From: Ascidia mentula
Taxonomy: Eukaryota; Chordata; Ascidiacea; Phlebobranchia; Ascidiidae
Reading direction: 5' to 3'
Assembly (NCBI GenBank): GCA_947561715.1
Contig: OX387198.1
Location: forward strand, 682,001 to 746,000
DNA: 64,000 nucleotides
Positions 12,378-25,600 of the stretch are shown here, one piece after another. Below the pieces are notes generated by a model. It had not been told where the DNA came from. It did not search any database and saw only the letters and a program-made list of their open reading frames with translations. Every line of letters starts with the position of its first letter. Position 1 is the first letter of the stretch. Made by a program: the position numbers and the translations under genes.

Positions 12378-14479
12378 ACTAAATAGGAGATTGGTGTCGC
12401 TGATTAGTAAACAATGCCAAGCAGAGGGCTAGATTCGGAAAAAAACCAAGGGAACAGTACTTATAAACATAATATATAAGTTCTAAGTTCACAATCACAG
12501 TTTTTATAACTGTATGAGACTTGCGTTTTAGGATGATAGCAAATACTAAAAACAACACAAGATAATCATAAAATACACATTAGCAGCCACAGAAACGAAA
12601 TGACTGCATACTTTTAAAAGCGTAACTAAGCAATCTGCCGTTCGCCACTGGCAGCAAAGAGTCATTGTTGTTCCCATAGCCATTAACTTTAAATTTGACC
12701 AATTAAACGTTTATTTGACTTATTTGTACTTGCTGAAATAAACCTTGCAGTCACTGATTCAAATCAAATAAGAATGTTTATGTATTCAGATAATTTGTTG
12801 CTAGGTCGAGTCGACAAAAAATTTTTGAAACGTGTTTCCGTACAAAATTTTACGTAATTATTGAGATAAAACGCCATTTTGTCTCTAGGAGAAAATATGT
12901 TGGGGAAACCCCATTTTGTTTTTCATCGAGACAAAAAACATATTTAAATCAATTCGTTGTGCAGTCGATATTTTTATCTTTTACTTTATTTAATGAAAAA
13001 AGAACTTGAGAAAATCAGTCGTCTGTAATTTAAAAATGCTTATCACCAATAACTTAGCCAAACAAGCTTGAATTTTTGCTTGAATATTTTATGTATGTGT
13101 ATAAAGTGAGAGACAGGACTTATAACGAAAAGAAGTCATAATCTTTACGTTTGTAAAGCGCACATTGACTCAGACTGACTGCATCGAGTTATAACGAAAC
13201 AGATTAGATTTTACGAGACTTACTGTCTGTATTTTAATGACTCAATGTTGTAGCATAAATACAACACAGACATCAGAGGATGTTTCACCAGTAATTGCCG
13301 AATTAAATGTGCGAACTTACTTTGTACTATGGGAACGCAACCAAACCCAGGTCTAATATCTGTCACGACTGGGATTAATTCTGCTTTTGTTGACCAAAAA
13401 ATATTTGATCAAGTTTCCCGCTTCGATCTCCACTTTAAACAATCGACAAGCTTGTTTATCATAGGTTTGAGAGAATTATACAAAATCTCTCAAAAAAGAG
13501 ACGTTTGCTACCTATTTTAACAACATTTGACAAAAATGCTTGGTTCCTAAACTGCACAGACCATTTTCATGTTTGTACCTTTAAAACTTGTTAACTAAGA
13601 TTTAAGTTAGAAGTCACATAGCTTTAATAACGAGACCTTCAAGTTAGTGGCCGCATTTCTGTCGCCTACAAACATTCGGAAAACTAACAATGAAAATGGA
13701 AAATAATTTTAAGGAAACAGGACTTTGTTCACGATGTAAATTGATTGAAAAGAAAGGTTTATATTTTATTGCTGAGGCCACTCAATTTTGACAACTTACG
13801 AAACCCGTTTTTGAGGAATTTAGCAACTTAGTCAAGTATAAAAACAAACCACTTTGACATCTAACAAAACCATCCAAACCGTTAGTGGTCCACGCAAAGA
13901 GGATGTGAGACTTCCGCACTCTTGTTAAGTCTCACATGCAAGCCAGCGCCTACTGCGTTAGAGTAAGAACTCGGTTTGTTAAAACACATGCAGACGATCA
14001 GAGTTCACAAGTTGTGAACCAGGTTGTATAGAAAGCCATAAATTCAGACTCCTTAATTAAGTCATAATTGTTAAGATTGCCATTGGACTTTCGACATCGA
14101 TTGAAACTCAGTGCTGTTATTCGTATTACAAAATATGTTGAAGTTGGACAGATTTGTTATAGGAATGTGAAATGCCGCAACTTCAGTATCAACTCAAACA
14201 GGTTTTGAAAATGCTTCACAAATATTTGTTTTTTATGTCAGGTTGTTGGTTTTATTACGGTTTTGCCAGCAATGTAGCTTTAAGTATGGCGATGTTGCGT
14301 GTTTCATAGATACGCCAAAGAGCCCAAAAAACAAGTTGTTTGCACAGTTATATGCTTGGAAAAAGTAAAGAGAAAAGTGTGCGATTATTTGACACGGCTG
14401 ATTTTACCTGAAGTGCGGAAGGCAAAACCCTAGGACAAACTCTCACATTCAATTTCTTGGTAAAACTTAATGCTGTCTT

Positions 14480-14535
14480 CGCCGCCGGGAATCGAACCCA
14501 TGACCTCAACACTTTACCAACTATTACCCAGAAAT
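14480..14535 (-). repeat. tRNA-like SINE head with deleted anticodon arm
   Basis: The reverse complement contains a perfect B box (GGGTTCGATTCCC at 14487-14499) preceded by GGTCAT and AGTTGGTAAAG, which resembles a tRNA D-loop and A box. The region between them is too short to hold an anticodon arm, so this is a tRNA-derived repeat or pseudogene rather than a tRNA gene. Confidence 0.4.
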
Positions 14536-17500
14536 CAGGGCAAAACCATCATTGGTTGTAAGGGTCAAAGGCCAGATCATGTTTACCGCAATTTTGTGAT
14601 TAAACTCATGATAAATGTGACCATGAGTGCACAATATCATGGGAGAATTTCGCTTTCCTGACATTGTTCTCTCACAGTTAGGGTGTGGCGTCAGGCTACC
14701 GCTTGTATGCAAAACACGCGCCAGCCAAATTACGGTTGAAATAACGATGCGGAAAATTCAATGATAACCTGTGCGTTGTTGCCAATGTAAACGTTGCTGA
14801 CCTAAAAACGGGGGGAACAAAACACACTTTTGAGTTTGGTTTGGAAAAAAGTTAAAGGCTCTACAACTTCATGCAACATATGTGATACTGTCGCTAGAAC
14901 GCCTTACTTTATAAAAGGTAAACAAATGAAAAAGCTCCTAAATGTTTGAACAACATGCAGGAATAACTTTCCAAAGCGGACATTTGTTCTGTTTGTGATA
15001 TGTCAAAATATTGTAGAAAGATACCGAGCAGACACAACTAAACCTCTAGGTTTGTGGGGGTTTCAACATGCAATCGCCATAACGCCGCTTGTGTACAAAC
15101 AAATGCAAGAGAAAGATAACGAAATGAATACGATTCTTAATAGCAAAAGGAATGTTTCGGTGTTCACTGGATGAACGCACAGATCAGTAACTTGTCATGT
15201 TTTCTAGTGATATAAACCTATGTTCGATTATTGTACGTACCTTCTTGTAATGGACATGTGCATGTTTCCAGTTAAAAGAACGGATTAAGATTTTAGTGTT
15301 AACGTTCCCCACGCATGGCTGCTCAATGGGTGAAACCGCCATTGTTGTACCTCCAAACCGCGTGTAAATGATTGCCGCCATCATTGAAACCCCACTTGCA
15401 CACGCTTTTGATGTGGTGGACGTAGGACCTATTTGCTTCCGCGAAGCAACAAGCAACTGTAGGGAAAATTAAGAGAAAATAGCGTGTAAATGGGTTTTGT
15501 GGTTTAGATCCGGTGAAATTGCTTAGAGGAAGATTTGCCTCCAGCAGCAAAAACACTTTGCTGTTTTTTTCAGTCGTACAGCATTGATAAACTGAAGTAG
15601 AAATTCATATATTATTTATCCAGTTTGTTTCTTGGTTCATTCCGTTATAATAGCTTCCAGGTGTAAAACTATTGGTAACATGGTAAATACTTTATACAAA
15701 GTTGGGGAGACAGCGTTTTGAAAAGAGGTTCCTAATCCAAATATGAACGTATCGTATTTCGATGGATGATGTCTACAAAAATATAACCCTGTTTAGTAAA
15801 TCATCGCATGGCCATTGTCCAGCAACTTACCGAAGTCGTTGGTACGTAATTTAAAAGTTATGAGAGAACTCTTTGAGGAAACCTGCAGCAAAACCGGCGG
15901 TCGGCGAGGTTTTTAGTACGTGGTTGGTTGTGGGAAAAAAATGAGGTTTTATTTCTTGTAAGGTTTCCACCAGTTTAAAACCCAGAAATTAAACGTAAAT
16001 ATACGTGTCATTGTTGTCACAAAATTTTTCTACACTTATAATCAGCCTGCAAAACACCACCGCGTGTCCCGGACGCCATTTTGTTCCCTGCAAGCAAAAA
16101 CACCGAACATCATTTCTGCATTCGAAACAAGGGGGTTCCCCCGCCAGAGCACTGGTTGATACTTTGATAAATGCATGGCGAACAACCACAGGATAATTGG
16201 GACATTGTGAGAGTCGTCTTTCAACCACCAGCGCAGTGCTTAGTGGTAACGGTGGAGCTCATAAGAAAACATTAAACAACCCCCTGAAAATGTAACCAAT
16301 TAAGCAAACTATAAACTTATATTTAGCAAACTTTTAAACATACAGGAACAACCAGCTGAAAATGTAACGAATATCCTTGAAAATTACCCGAAAGTTTTGT
16401 TCCACAAGTTCATAGATGATCATTGTGTTATCCAAGTAGTTCAGTGGCAACATTGAGCGTGAATAAACGTTTTGTTTTCACAGCACATGCGGCGTTATTT
16501 TTGCTACAAGGTCGCATCAATTACCCAACTGGTAATTCCTAATCTATAGCGCATGTGAAAAGTATAAAAGAACAGAGAAAACAGGGGAGATGAAAAACGC
16601 ATGAAGTCAAACATTACATCTAGAGCAACCTGCGCAAATTACTGCAAAGATAGGTTGGAAAGTCATGCAAACATACACAGAGCCATATGTGCACGTATAC
16701 GTTCGAAATGTATACAGGGTGCTTCGTTTTCTAGAAACTTAAGTTTGTAAACACGAGGTAATTTTACAGGACTGACAACATTAAGCCGACGAAGGCCAGA
16801 CAGCCATGTCCCAGCAGTATGTAATTGGATTTATAAATATTTTGCTGGTGAGGAGAAAGTGATTATTAAACGCTCCGGTGGCCGGGAAGGAATTTGATGT
16901 CCCCTCCCCCCCCACACACACGTGCAACATTAATGACCACCCCACCTACATTAGACGTTTGCAAAGTTTTCTATTAGCTTGGTGTCTGAGCATTTGAGTG
17001 ATTTTGGAGTAGGAATGTTGTTATTGCTTCTTGAAGTACGGTTTATATAAAGATAAGAACATACTCACGTCATCCAGGACCAATCCCATTTAATTCACAA
17101 CTACAATGAAGCATTTCATTTAATCCACAGCAAACGTTGGTATTACCACAAGTTCACGTGAATTTGACCTGATTTGCCGGTTGGAAGAAGATTTGCGGGT
17201 AGCAACTTGTAGACATTTAAACGATAAATGCTAACCAAGGTATTCGAAAAAGTATTCCGCACAGCTTTATGGATACTTTAATACCGTGATAATATTTCCT
17301 ACCACCTATAAAGTTAATTACGTACGCGGTCCAAAGATGAATTTTAAACAGCGAAAAATATATTGGAAACCCTTGTAAGTTTAGATAACAGTACAATATT
17401 TTCTTCATAAGAACAAAGTGAAAGTATTCCATTGTTAAAACATATTTATTACAAATTTAATTATTTTTGAATGGAAGTTAACGATGGCAAATAACTTATA

Positions 17501-20500
17501 ACGTAATCAAACCACACATTGCGTCATTCTGCGTATCAACCAACAACATGGATTCACACAGGATATACAATGCAACAAACATGATTCAAAGCATAAACAA
17601 GCGCTACATTGGCATCAACCTTAATGACGTAACTCTGTTTTACGTCATGATTCGGTTTTAATGTTAAGGCGACCCCCAGGGTTTGTCAGCGTTGGCCTGG
17701 AAAACCTCAGCGACGGACGGACCATTAACTTTCCGCATCGTTATGAGTTGGTCTCTCCAGCCAGGATATGCGTAAATGTCTAAGGCTTGGCGTGTTACAG
17801 TTGGGAACGTATTTCGTGCGTATTGGAGAAAAGAAAGCATCAATTTTGTAGTGTCAGAAATTTGTTAAAGCGTACAAGACGTAAAGATTCTGATGCAACT
17901 TCATTTATAAATTTGAGGCGCAAACAGTATTTTGCAACATAGAAAGCATCAATCTTGTATTTTACACAAATATTTATTTCGTCCTATGGGAATCAATAGT
18001 TCCTTATTCAAAAAGAACGATCCCGTGTATTTAAACAAGTGCTTGTAGTGTTAAATATTGTGGAAATGACTGTGACCACCAGGTCATCTGCAGTTTGTGG
18101 TTTGGATCCTCACATTCCATACCTAAAAGTTACAGTAAATTACAAATAAGCCTTACAATTTTTTCTTGACTTAAATGCGCAAAATACAAGTGATTTTATC
18201 CAACACCAAACGAAATAGCGTTTAACTTCGTCGATCTTGATGTTAAAGCGTCCGTCAGTCGTTAAAGATTTAAGCGAGGCGAGAATCGTGCGAGCTCACA
18301 GTTCACACTGATCAATCCGCGGCGACAAAACGTTCAAACAAAACTACCCTCAAATCTCGCAAAGATAACGAATGACGTCATGGCGTGGGAATGTTGCGCA
18401 ATTGTTGCGTAATCATCGCGCGTTTAAGAAGGGAGGTGGTTGATTCTAAGTTTGAATAGAACATCTCGCGCGATGCGTTAAAGTTGAGTCAACAATGACA
18501 TGTTTCTTGTTTTAACCAAAAACCTTGAGGGTTTGAAACCATTGACTCAGCGATCCAGGGGTTTCACGTTAAGAGAGAAAGTGCTTCCATTTTCAAAAAT
18601 CGATTGTGTGCCGACGTCTATCGCGGTTCCGCATTCTTTTTGTCAGGCCCGACGCCGCATTCACCTGTCGCGCTGCCCATTGTGACGTAGCTTTTTTATG
18701 AATGGCGTACGTGGGCGCCACGTTCTTTTTATTTGTCAAAAGCGCTGCGCTATTTTATGTCGGCTGAATGGATGGTTATGGTAACCCAGTAATAAATGAA
18801 ATGTTTTCAAGAAAAAGGTTTTGCTTCAGTTTAGTTGAGAGCAAGGCAAGCAAACACTAAACTTTGTGTGACATTTTTCGTAGGAAGGTTGTTTTTAACC
18901 TAACATATTTTATTCGCTATTGAGTGGCTAAAAAGGCAGATGCGGTTTACAAATATAAGGGAAACAATTACTCGCAGTCGTTAGTCTGTTTCCTCCCGAA
19001 TACTTCACAGTCGACTGTTCTTCAGAAATGATCAACCTACGTCAGAAGAAACCTTTTTGTCAGTGAGAAAATGACTTAATTTGTGAACAGTTTATGATTG
19101 AGTGTCCCAGTGGCGTACGGAAAAATCTAATAGATCCCAATTAAAGGCATTGTACGATGTACGGAAAATTCCGCGGTTTTGGTCAGACTCCGTAACTAAA
19201 AATCAGGAATCGTTTAAACATTGACTGTGAGACGTAATGTCATTAAACAAACTTACGTGTGTCGGGATTGCAAAAAGAGAAACAACATCGTATAGATTTG
19301 ATGAGGAGAATTTTCTCCCATGCGTCAGCGTTCAAGTCGTTATAACTGATCGAAGGCAAACCACAGTTTCGTGTGACGGAGTAAGGATAGGAACCGAACT
19401 TAAGCTGCGGGTTTGGTTTCGTTGACGTTTCATTAAATCCGGGTAACGAAAATAACAGAAGACTCATCGTTGTGTGTATATAGTATGGTAGATAAGTGCG
19501 TATGTGTTAAGCCAAGAGGTTAATGAAAAGTATGACGTGAATTATGATTTTCACAACTTCAATATCTCATGGTACGTGTTTGCTGTTTGGATCGTATTGC
19601 GAGGGTTTGTTACGTATGATGTCCTTAATTGTACTATTTATATAAATTTCAATGACGATCAAAGATTAGGTAAAGAGACTATTTACTAAATGTTTCAGAA
19701 TCTAGCCCACGATTAGGCATTGCCTTAATACCAGTGACAATAATTTATTCCGCAAGGAATTTAATTTTTTGAAACCGGATGTTTCGAAGTAAGCTAGTTT
19801 ATTGAAATAGAAAGTCAAATCCATCCTTTAAACCAACGCTATTTCTTTAGTGCTCCAGAATTTGCAAGAATTAAACGTGTTTTCCAACTTGTCGCCTAAT
19901 TAGATGGAACCCGTGTTTCTACTTAAACAGGATAAGGTAAAGTAATGGTGACAGGAACATACACAACCGGTCTCTAAAAAGGCATTTGCATTAACGCAGT
20001 GTGCATTATGCTTATATGCAAAATAGGAAGTGCGGTATTGTCGAATGTTGATAGACGCTGGCACACGTTTATGACACCTGTCATGTGACATCGGCCGAAG
20101 TGAGAAGTTTGTAGAGTTGGGAAATACACGTGAACTTGCAGTTTCACAGTTTTTAGATTCAGATTCATGCTCAGTTGATATTATTTTTTGTCGAAATTAT
20201 GATTATAAGATTTTGAAAGTGACATGCAGAAAATTAGCGCCAGAATCTATTCTTTCCGTAATCATGTCTGCTTTGCAATGGGACACGTTAGCTTTTTTTC
20301 GACAAAGCAGAACGCAAAGTCCTTTTTTAAAGCATTGTGAGTTTTACTGGGTGGCAAATCAAATCAAATCATGCTTATTTTGCGAATAAAGCAACTACGC
20401 AAAGAACAATATACAAGGAAATGAAATGGCATGGGCACCGGTAAAATCATAAAGGTTATCGAGTCAGGCGCACATGTAAAGGTGATTTCCTCACGGAGAA

Positions 20501-22611
20501 TCACCGTCTGTCGTAGGATCGCAGACAGTCGCACTGGGAGGTGATGGGTTGCGACAAGCTGCATGTGACGAAAAGGTGGCCACCCGGCCGTGCAGCAATA
20601 TATCAGTGATCGATTGTAAGGCAAGTGCTGGATGCAACCTACCACAAGAACAGATGAAAGGACCAACCTTGACAAAAGCATACAAAGTTTCTGTTGTGAT
20701 GTTTTTTTTGTTAGTATTCGCTTGATGGCGCAGACGAGACGTAGTGGACAGTTTTGTACAGCGACGACATGAATTAGAAAAAAGAAAAAAAGGGAAGATA
20801 CAAGAGAGCCTTTTTCTCGTCGGCCCGCAGCCCATTCATGAATAACAGGGACAGGTTGTCAGGCAGACTTACGCAATTATATTTGCCCAGGAGTGTTTGA
20901 ATACTGGTTAGGAGAACTTCATTCATAAAAAGAAGGCCGGCCCGTTGTGTGTCTGGCATTCCTTTCAGTTGAGGTTGGGCCGTGTACGGGTCGGTCGTTG
21001 TTTGCTTGTATTGTCAAGAACAACGCCGGCTTCGGCGCTATTGCTTTTGTGACGCGTTGGAATGCTTGCTCGTGTGTTCGAAAGTTTTTCTCGAGCGTGT
21101 GTTGGTTGACGTTACGCTCAGTAAGTTCCCCCAATGATGACGTGATTGGAGTTATTGCGCCACTCCGGTTGACAGCAGTTTCGCTGTGAGAGATTGTAAC
21201 AGGAACTTACAACACATGTCGCAGTGTGATAAGACAGTTTACTGGCTGGTTACGAGGGCTCAACCAAACCGCGCTATGTACAGAGGCTACTACGTATGCA
21301 GCATATGCAGGTTATACAGTGCAGTTCAGTGGCGACAAGAGCACCACTATAGCAGTGTTGTACTTGTTGAGTTTAATGCATTGATTGCTGACTAACAGCG
21401 TCTGCCACTTTGTAAATGGCAATACGATTTAAAACAAGGCAGTCGTTACTAAACCTTGTTCAGTAGTGAGGCGATATTGGCGTGAAAAAGTAGCTTTATT
21501 TGACTTCACACAAAGTTTTTTGTAGCTTTATCATCGTATGCATTACAAGAGAAATATAAGAGGTAAGGCAGGTGTGTCACCATGCTATACTTTCCGAGCT
21601 TCCGCGTAGCTCAGCAACCCAACCCAATGCATCGGATTAATTCATTTGCAACACAATAACGTCGGTGGGTTTACGAACTGCGGCAGAATTGGTTTTCATG
21701 GTGTCGTGTTACATCGGAGAGGAAACGGCCGAAACGTTTCAGATATATATGTGCTTGCTAGCAGGGGCGTTGGCTTTATTGTTGATAAATGAGGTCGCCC
21801 AGCAAAATCTACAACAACATATAGCGCATGGTCTGTAATGTCTTTTTATTAAATTCGCATATAAGTAATGCACCTGGTTAAGACGGTCAGTATTGTGAAA
21901 CATAACTTTAAAAGGAGTTCGGAACCTGCCGTTATCGGTGTTACGGTTCCTTGACAAACAATTTCATTAATAATAAGAGTTGGTCACATTTAACTCACGC
22001 CAGCCCCAAGTCATGAGTTATGAGAAATGGAAACATGGGCAACCTCGCTTTACTCCCATGATGGGAAATCCAGCATAAGATTAATGGACAACTCTAGACA
22101 AGGTTAAAACGGCATAGGAAGGCACGATATGGCACCCAGCTAATGTGATTAATACATACAACCACGAACTAAATATAATTAATGGTGGTTAAATGAGTTA
22201 TGTTCACACAGCATGCTGCCCTGCATGTAGTTTTAGGAAAACTATTTTGATAGTCGGGCTATTTTAAAGTTTCGTGAAACTGGGGCGCTCTAAATTTATT
22301 GTTCTTGAAACAGTTGTTTTTGAAGTGTTTCAAAACTGATTGCTATGACAACAACTATTATAACTGACCAACGTTTTCTCGATGTTTAAACGAAACAAGT
22401 TAAATCATTAACGCGAACTTAAAACCTGTGCTTGGTTGAAATACAGATCATCGAAGTGAAGTTATGTTCTTTCTTACAGAACTTCAACAAATATACGTAG
22501 ACGTGGTTGGGTGTAGAAAGTGGATTTATGTAATAACGAAACTCGATTGTGGATTAAATGGAAAGCAGTCAGGTGCATTTAAACGTGTGAGGAAACAGCG
22601 AGACACCCTGC

Positions 22612-25600
22612 ATGGTTGTCCAAGACGAGAACGAGCGAGAAGAAGAAGGACGTCCTGCTGTTGTACAACGACTGCAGCCTTCAACATTACAGTCGACGTC
22701 AAACCCAGAAGGTCTCGCAGTTATTCTCCCTTGCTGTGTTCGTTTCGACCGCGCGAGTATCTCGAGCGAGCTTAACTGGTCGGGGAGAATGGGAGCCGAA
22801 GAAGTGACCGAGGTTTGCTCTGGAATACTCGACAAGAAGGTTGACCACAGGAGGTTGCCGATCGGACCGGCTTGGAAACGAAAATATTGCGTTCTGAGCA
22901 CTGACGCCATGCGATTGTACAGGAGCAAGTCAAAGAAAGACAATGGATGTCGGGCGTTACGGACAATCCCTCTTTGTCATATAAAGAGCGTCGCGCGTCT
23001 TCACGAAGACGAAGAGTCGACAGTTCGATATTTTGTGATGGAAACCGAACAGGGAGAGAGTATAACGTTCCGATGCAGAAGTACCGGCACAGGCTGGGTG
23101 GCGCAGATCCAGATCCAACTCATACATTACAAGGTGAGTTGTGAGGTGTTATGTTGTAGCAGGTGTTGAGAATCGTGTTTGTGAACCATTGTATGCTTTG
23201 CATCGGCTGGCGTCTATTTTTTTTTATCGAATTTGATGTGCTGGAACAAATAAGTTTGGGGAGATTTCTTGCTGTGTCGCGGATACTTACTCCAGAATGT
23301 GTATTTGATGTAAATCTGTGTGTGAATGATAGACGTTTGGTTCGATGTGGTGTTGTGTAAATGATTGAATAAGAAGATAGTTTCATAATTGATGTTGAGT
23401 AGCATGAAGTTACCGCCGTGTTTATGGGTACATTTGCTTGCTGTCTGTAAGTCAGGGAGAACTGAAACAAAACAATGTAAAAGTTTTCCAAACCGATATT
23501 TGCACTGGTTTCACGTGTTGTTGTACTTTGGATCGCTCAGCAAATGAACGAGGTTTGCGCTTTGCAAACTTGCTTGCCCGCTGACAAGCAACAGGAAACT
23601 GATAACCTTCGCAAGTCAAGATTCGAACACGCTAACATGTGATGTCACAAACGTGATTGTCCTCATCGCGATCGCGGAAGGAAAAACTTTTAATCAATTG
23701 CGTTTAGCCCTTTATTACCTCACAATACTGAGTAAGCTGCACTCCTTCATTCAAAACCCCGTGCAAGCAATAGCGCCACGAAACAGTCACACCCCGAATA
23801 TCAGTTCGTACCGAATCTCACAATGGAAACCGCGCTTTGTGGCGATTTCGCAAACTCGTTTCAAAACTGGGAAAATATAATTTCGTGTTCTTCAACCAGA
23901 TCGAATCAATACCCAATGTGTTTTGCGTAGAAGTAAAAATCAAACATCTATAAACCATGGAGATGCGTTCTTACAAATAAAATTGTTTTTCACTTGAGAC
24001 AAAATTAATAGCTTCGCTGGATCGTCTGTACGTTCTTCAGCCTTCATTGGAATACGCATTGTTTTTTAATTGCAACCTTTTGTTATTCCATTGCTTCTGG
24101 CTGTTTGTGGCTTGTTAATCGATGACCTTGACGAGGCCACGCAACAATCGGATGCTAATTAGATAAAGGACATTCAGAGGATATTTAATCTCATTGCTCA
24201 AAGACACAAATGGAATTAGACTGAATTTAAGGTCATCTCCTACAGATGAAATATTTAATTTTTGGTCAATTTTGAAGAACGATAAAAGGAAACGTCGGAT
24301 TATTGTCATCGCCAACAGCGTTTAAAAATGACAGCTTGCATGCAATGGAGAAGCCAAACCAGAAAACAGGACTGGAAAGCTAATAAAAAAAATGTAATGC
24401 GTTTTTTATGCCAACGTTCGCGAATCTGTTACGCACTTATCACCAACAAAATCTGATTACGAAGCACCCAAAATATTTTCAGACATTAGGTTCAACCTTT
24501 AGAGACGAAATTCGCTTACGTATCACCTTAATTCGTTATCTGTACGACAGCTGAAATGCCACACAGTGGGATATGGAAATAAAACCCTCCAAGTAATCTT
24601 GCAACGACAACAGTAAAACCATTTAGGAATTTCTGCTTTATCAAATGATTAGAATTCAACAAATATCTTCAAAACTCATGGCCAAATTGTGCAAAACAAT
24701 GGGTCCGTAGCCGCAATGGAAAATATCACTGGTGATATTTAAATGACGTATTTCGACTTTGGAAACACGAACCAACGCGAGGTATTTGACAGAAACACCG
24801 CATGCAAATATTTATTGTTCATTTAACGATTCGACCCGTGACGTCACGTCTGCATCGTTTCGAATGCAACATAATTAAAATCGGCGCCAGTATTTCAATT
24901 CGGCGGTTGAACGCAGTCGTACGTACAAAGAACTAAACCCAAAACAGTGGAAATTGAATCCAGTTTCTGCTGCTTCGACCACAACAGATCGGATGGCTCG
25001 AACTGTTCACGAAAATTTTGATTATACGCCGTAACCTGGCCTTGTCAGAAAATCAATGGAAATCAGAAGGCCACTGGCTGCCATGAAGGTATTGAGAATT
25101 TTCCGTTGTAATTGATGGGATTAAGGGAGGCTCAGCACACGAGCGTGGATCCTCAGCCGACCCGCGGCAAATATATAGATTGTTTTTGTGACAACAGACT
25201 TATGGTAAGAGCGTGGTCGCTCGAGCGTGACGGGTTTTCCTGCGGTGTTCACCTCACTGTCCGCCGTCGCCACTTAATCCAAACTTTATTCAACTCGGTA
25301 ACTGTTGGAACGAGCGTGTGTCTGGTTGAAAACTCGTTGGAGAAAGTTTATGTTCGGTCTCCAAAACTTTAATGGAGTTCTGTTCCATCTGATCACGACA
25401 GCTAACATTACGTATGCGGGGTTGGATTAGTTGTTGAAAATAATCTTTCGTTGACTTTTTTGTCCCCATGTTGATTTCCATTACTTAAACCAAATATGGT
25501 TTGCTGTCTTTTGCCAGTAGTCCAACTTTGCTTTTCACACGGCAGTGAAACGTTTAAACAATTTGTTGTCAAGATCGGAACAACTTCCCCAACAAAACAC

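Larger units (their letters stand above)
7716..22611. other. Gene-poor 15 kb interval
   Basis: No open reading frame here has domain-like composition or consistent splice signals. The longest (10039-10497, 152 codons) has no recognisable similarity and is opposed by an equally long antisense frame. The stretch holds a hairpin at 11001-11080, a 230 bp palindrome at 12148-12377, a tRNA-like SINE head at 14480-14535, and GC-richer patches near 18.2-18.7 and 20.9-21.2 kb that could be promoter or 5' untranslated sequence for the PH-PDZ gene. Otherwise it appears as AT-rich unique sequence. Confidence 0.6.

Noticed and set aside
20491..21189. Overlapping frames of 60-115 codons on both strands
   Set aside because: The locally higher GC content lengthens random frames; no domains or consistent splice sites.
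21725..21785. Another hammerhead-like or Penelope-like end (GGCCGAAACG)
   Set aside because: CTGATGA-type box and helix II are absent; only the CGAAACG string matches.
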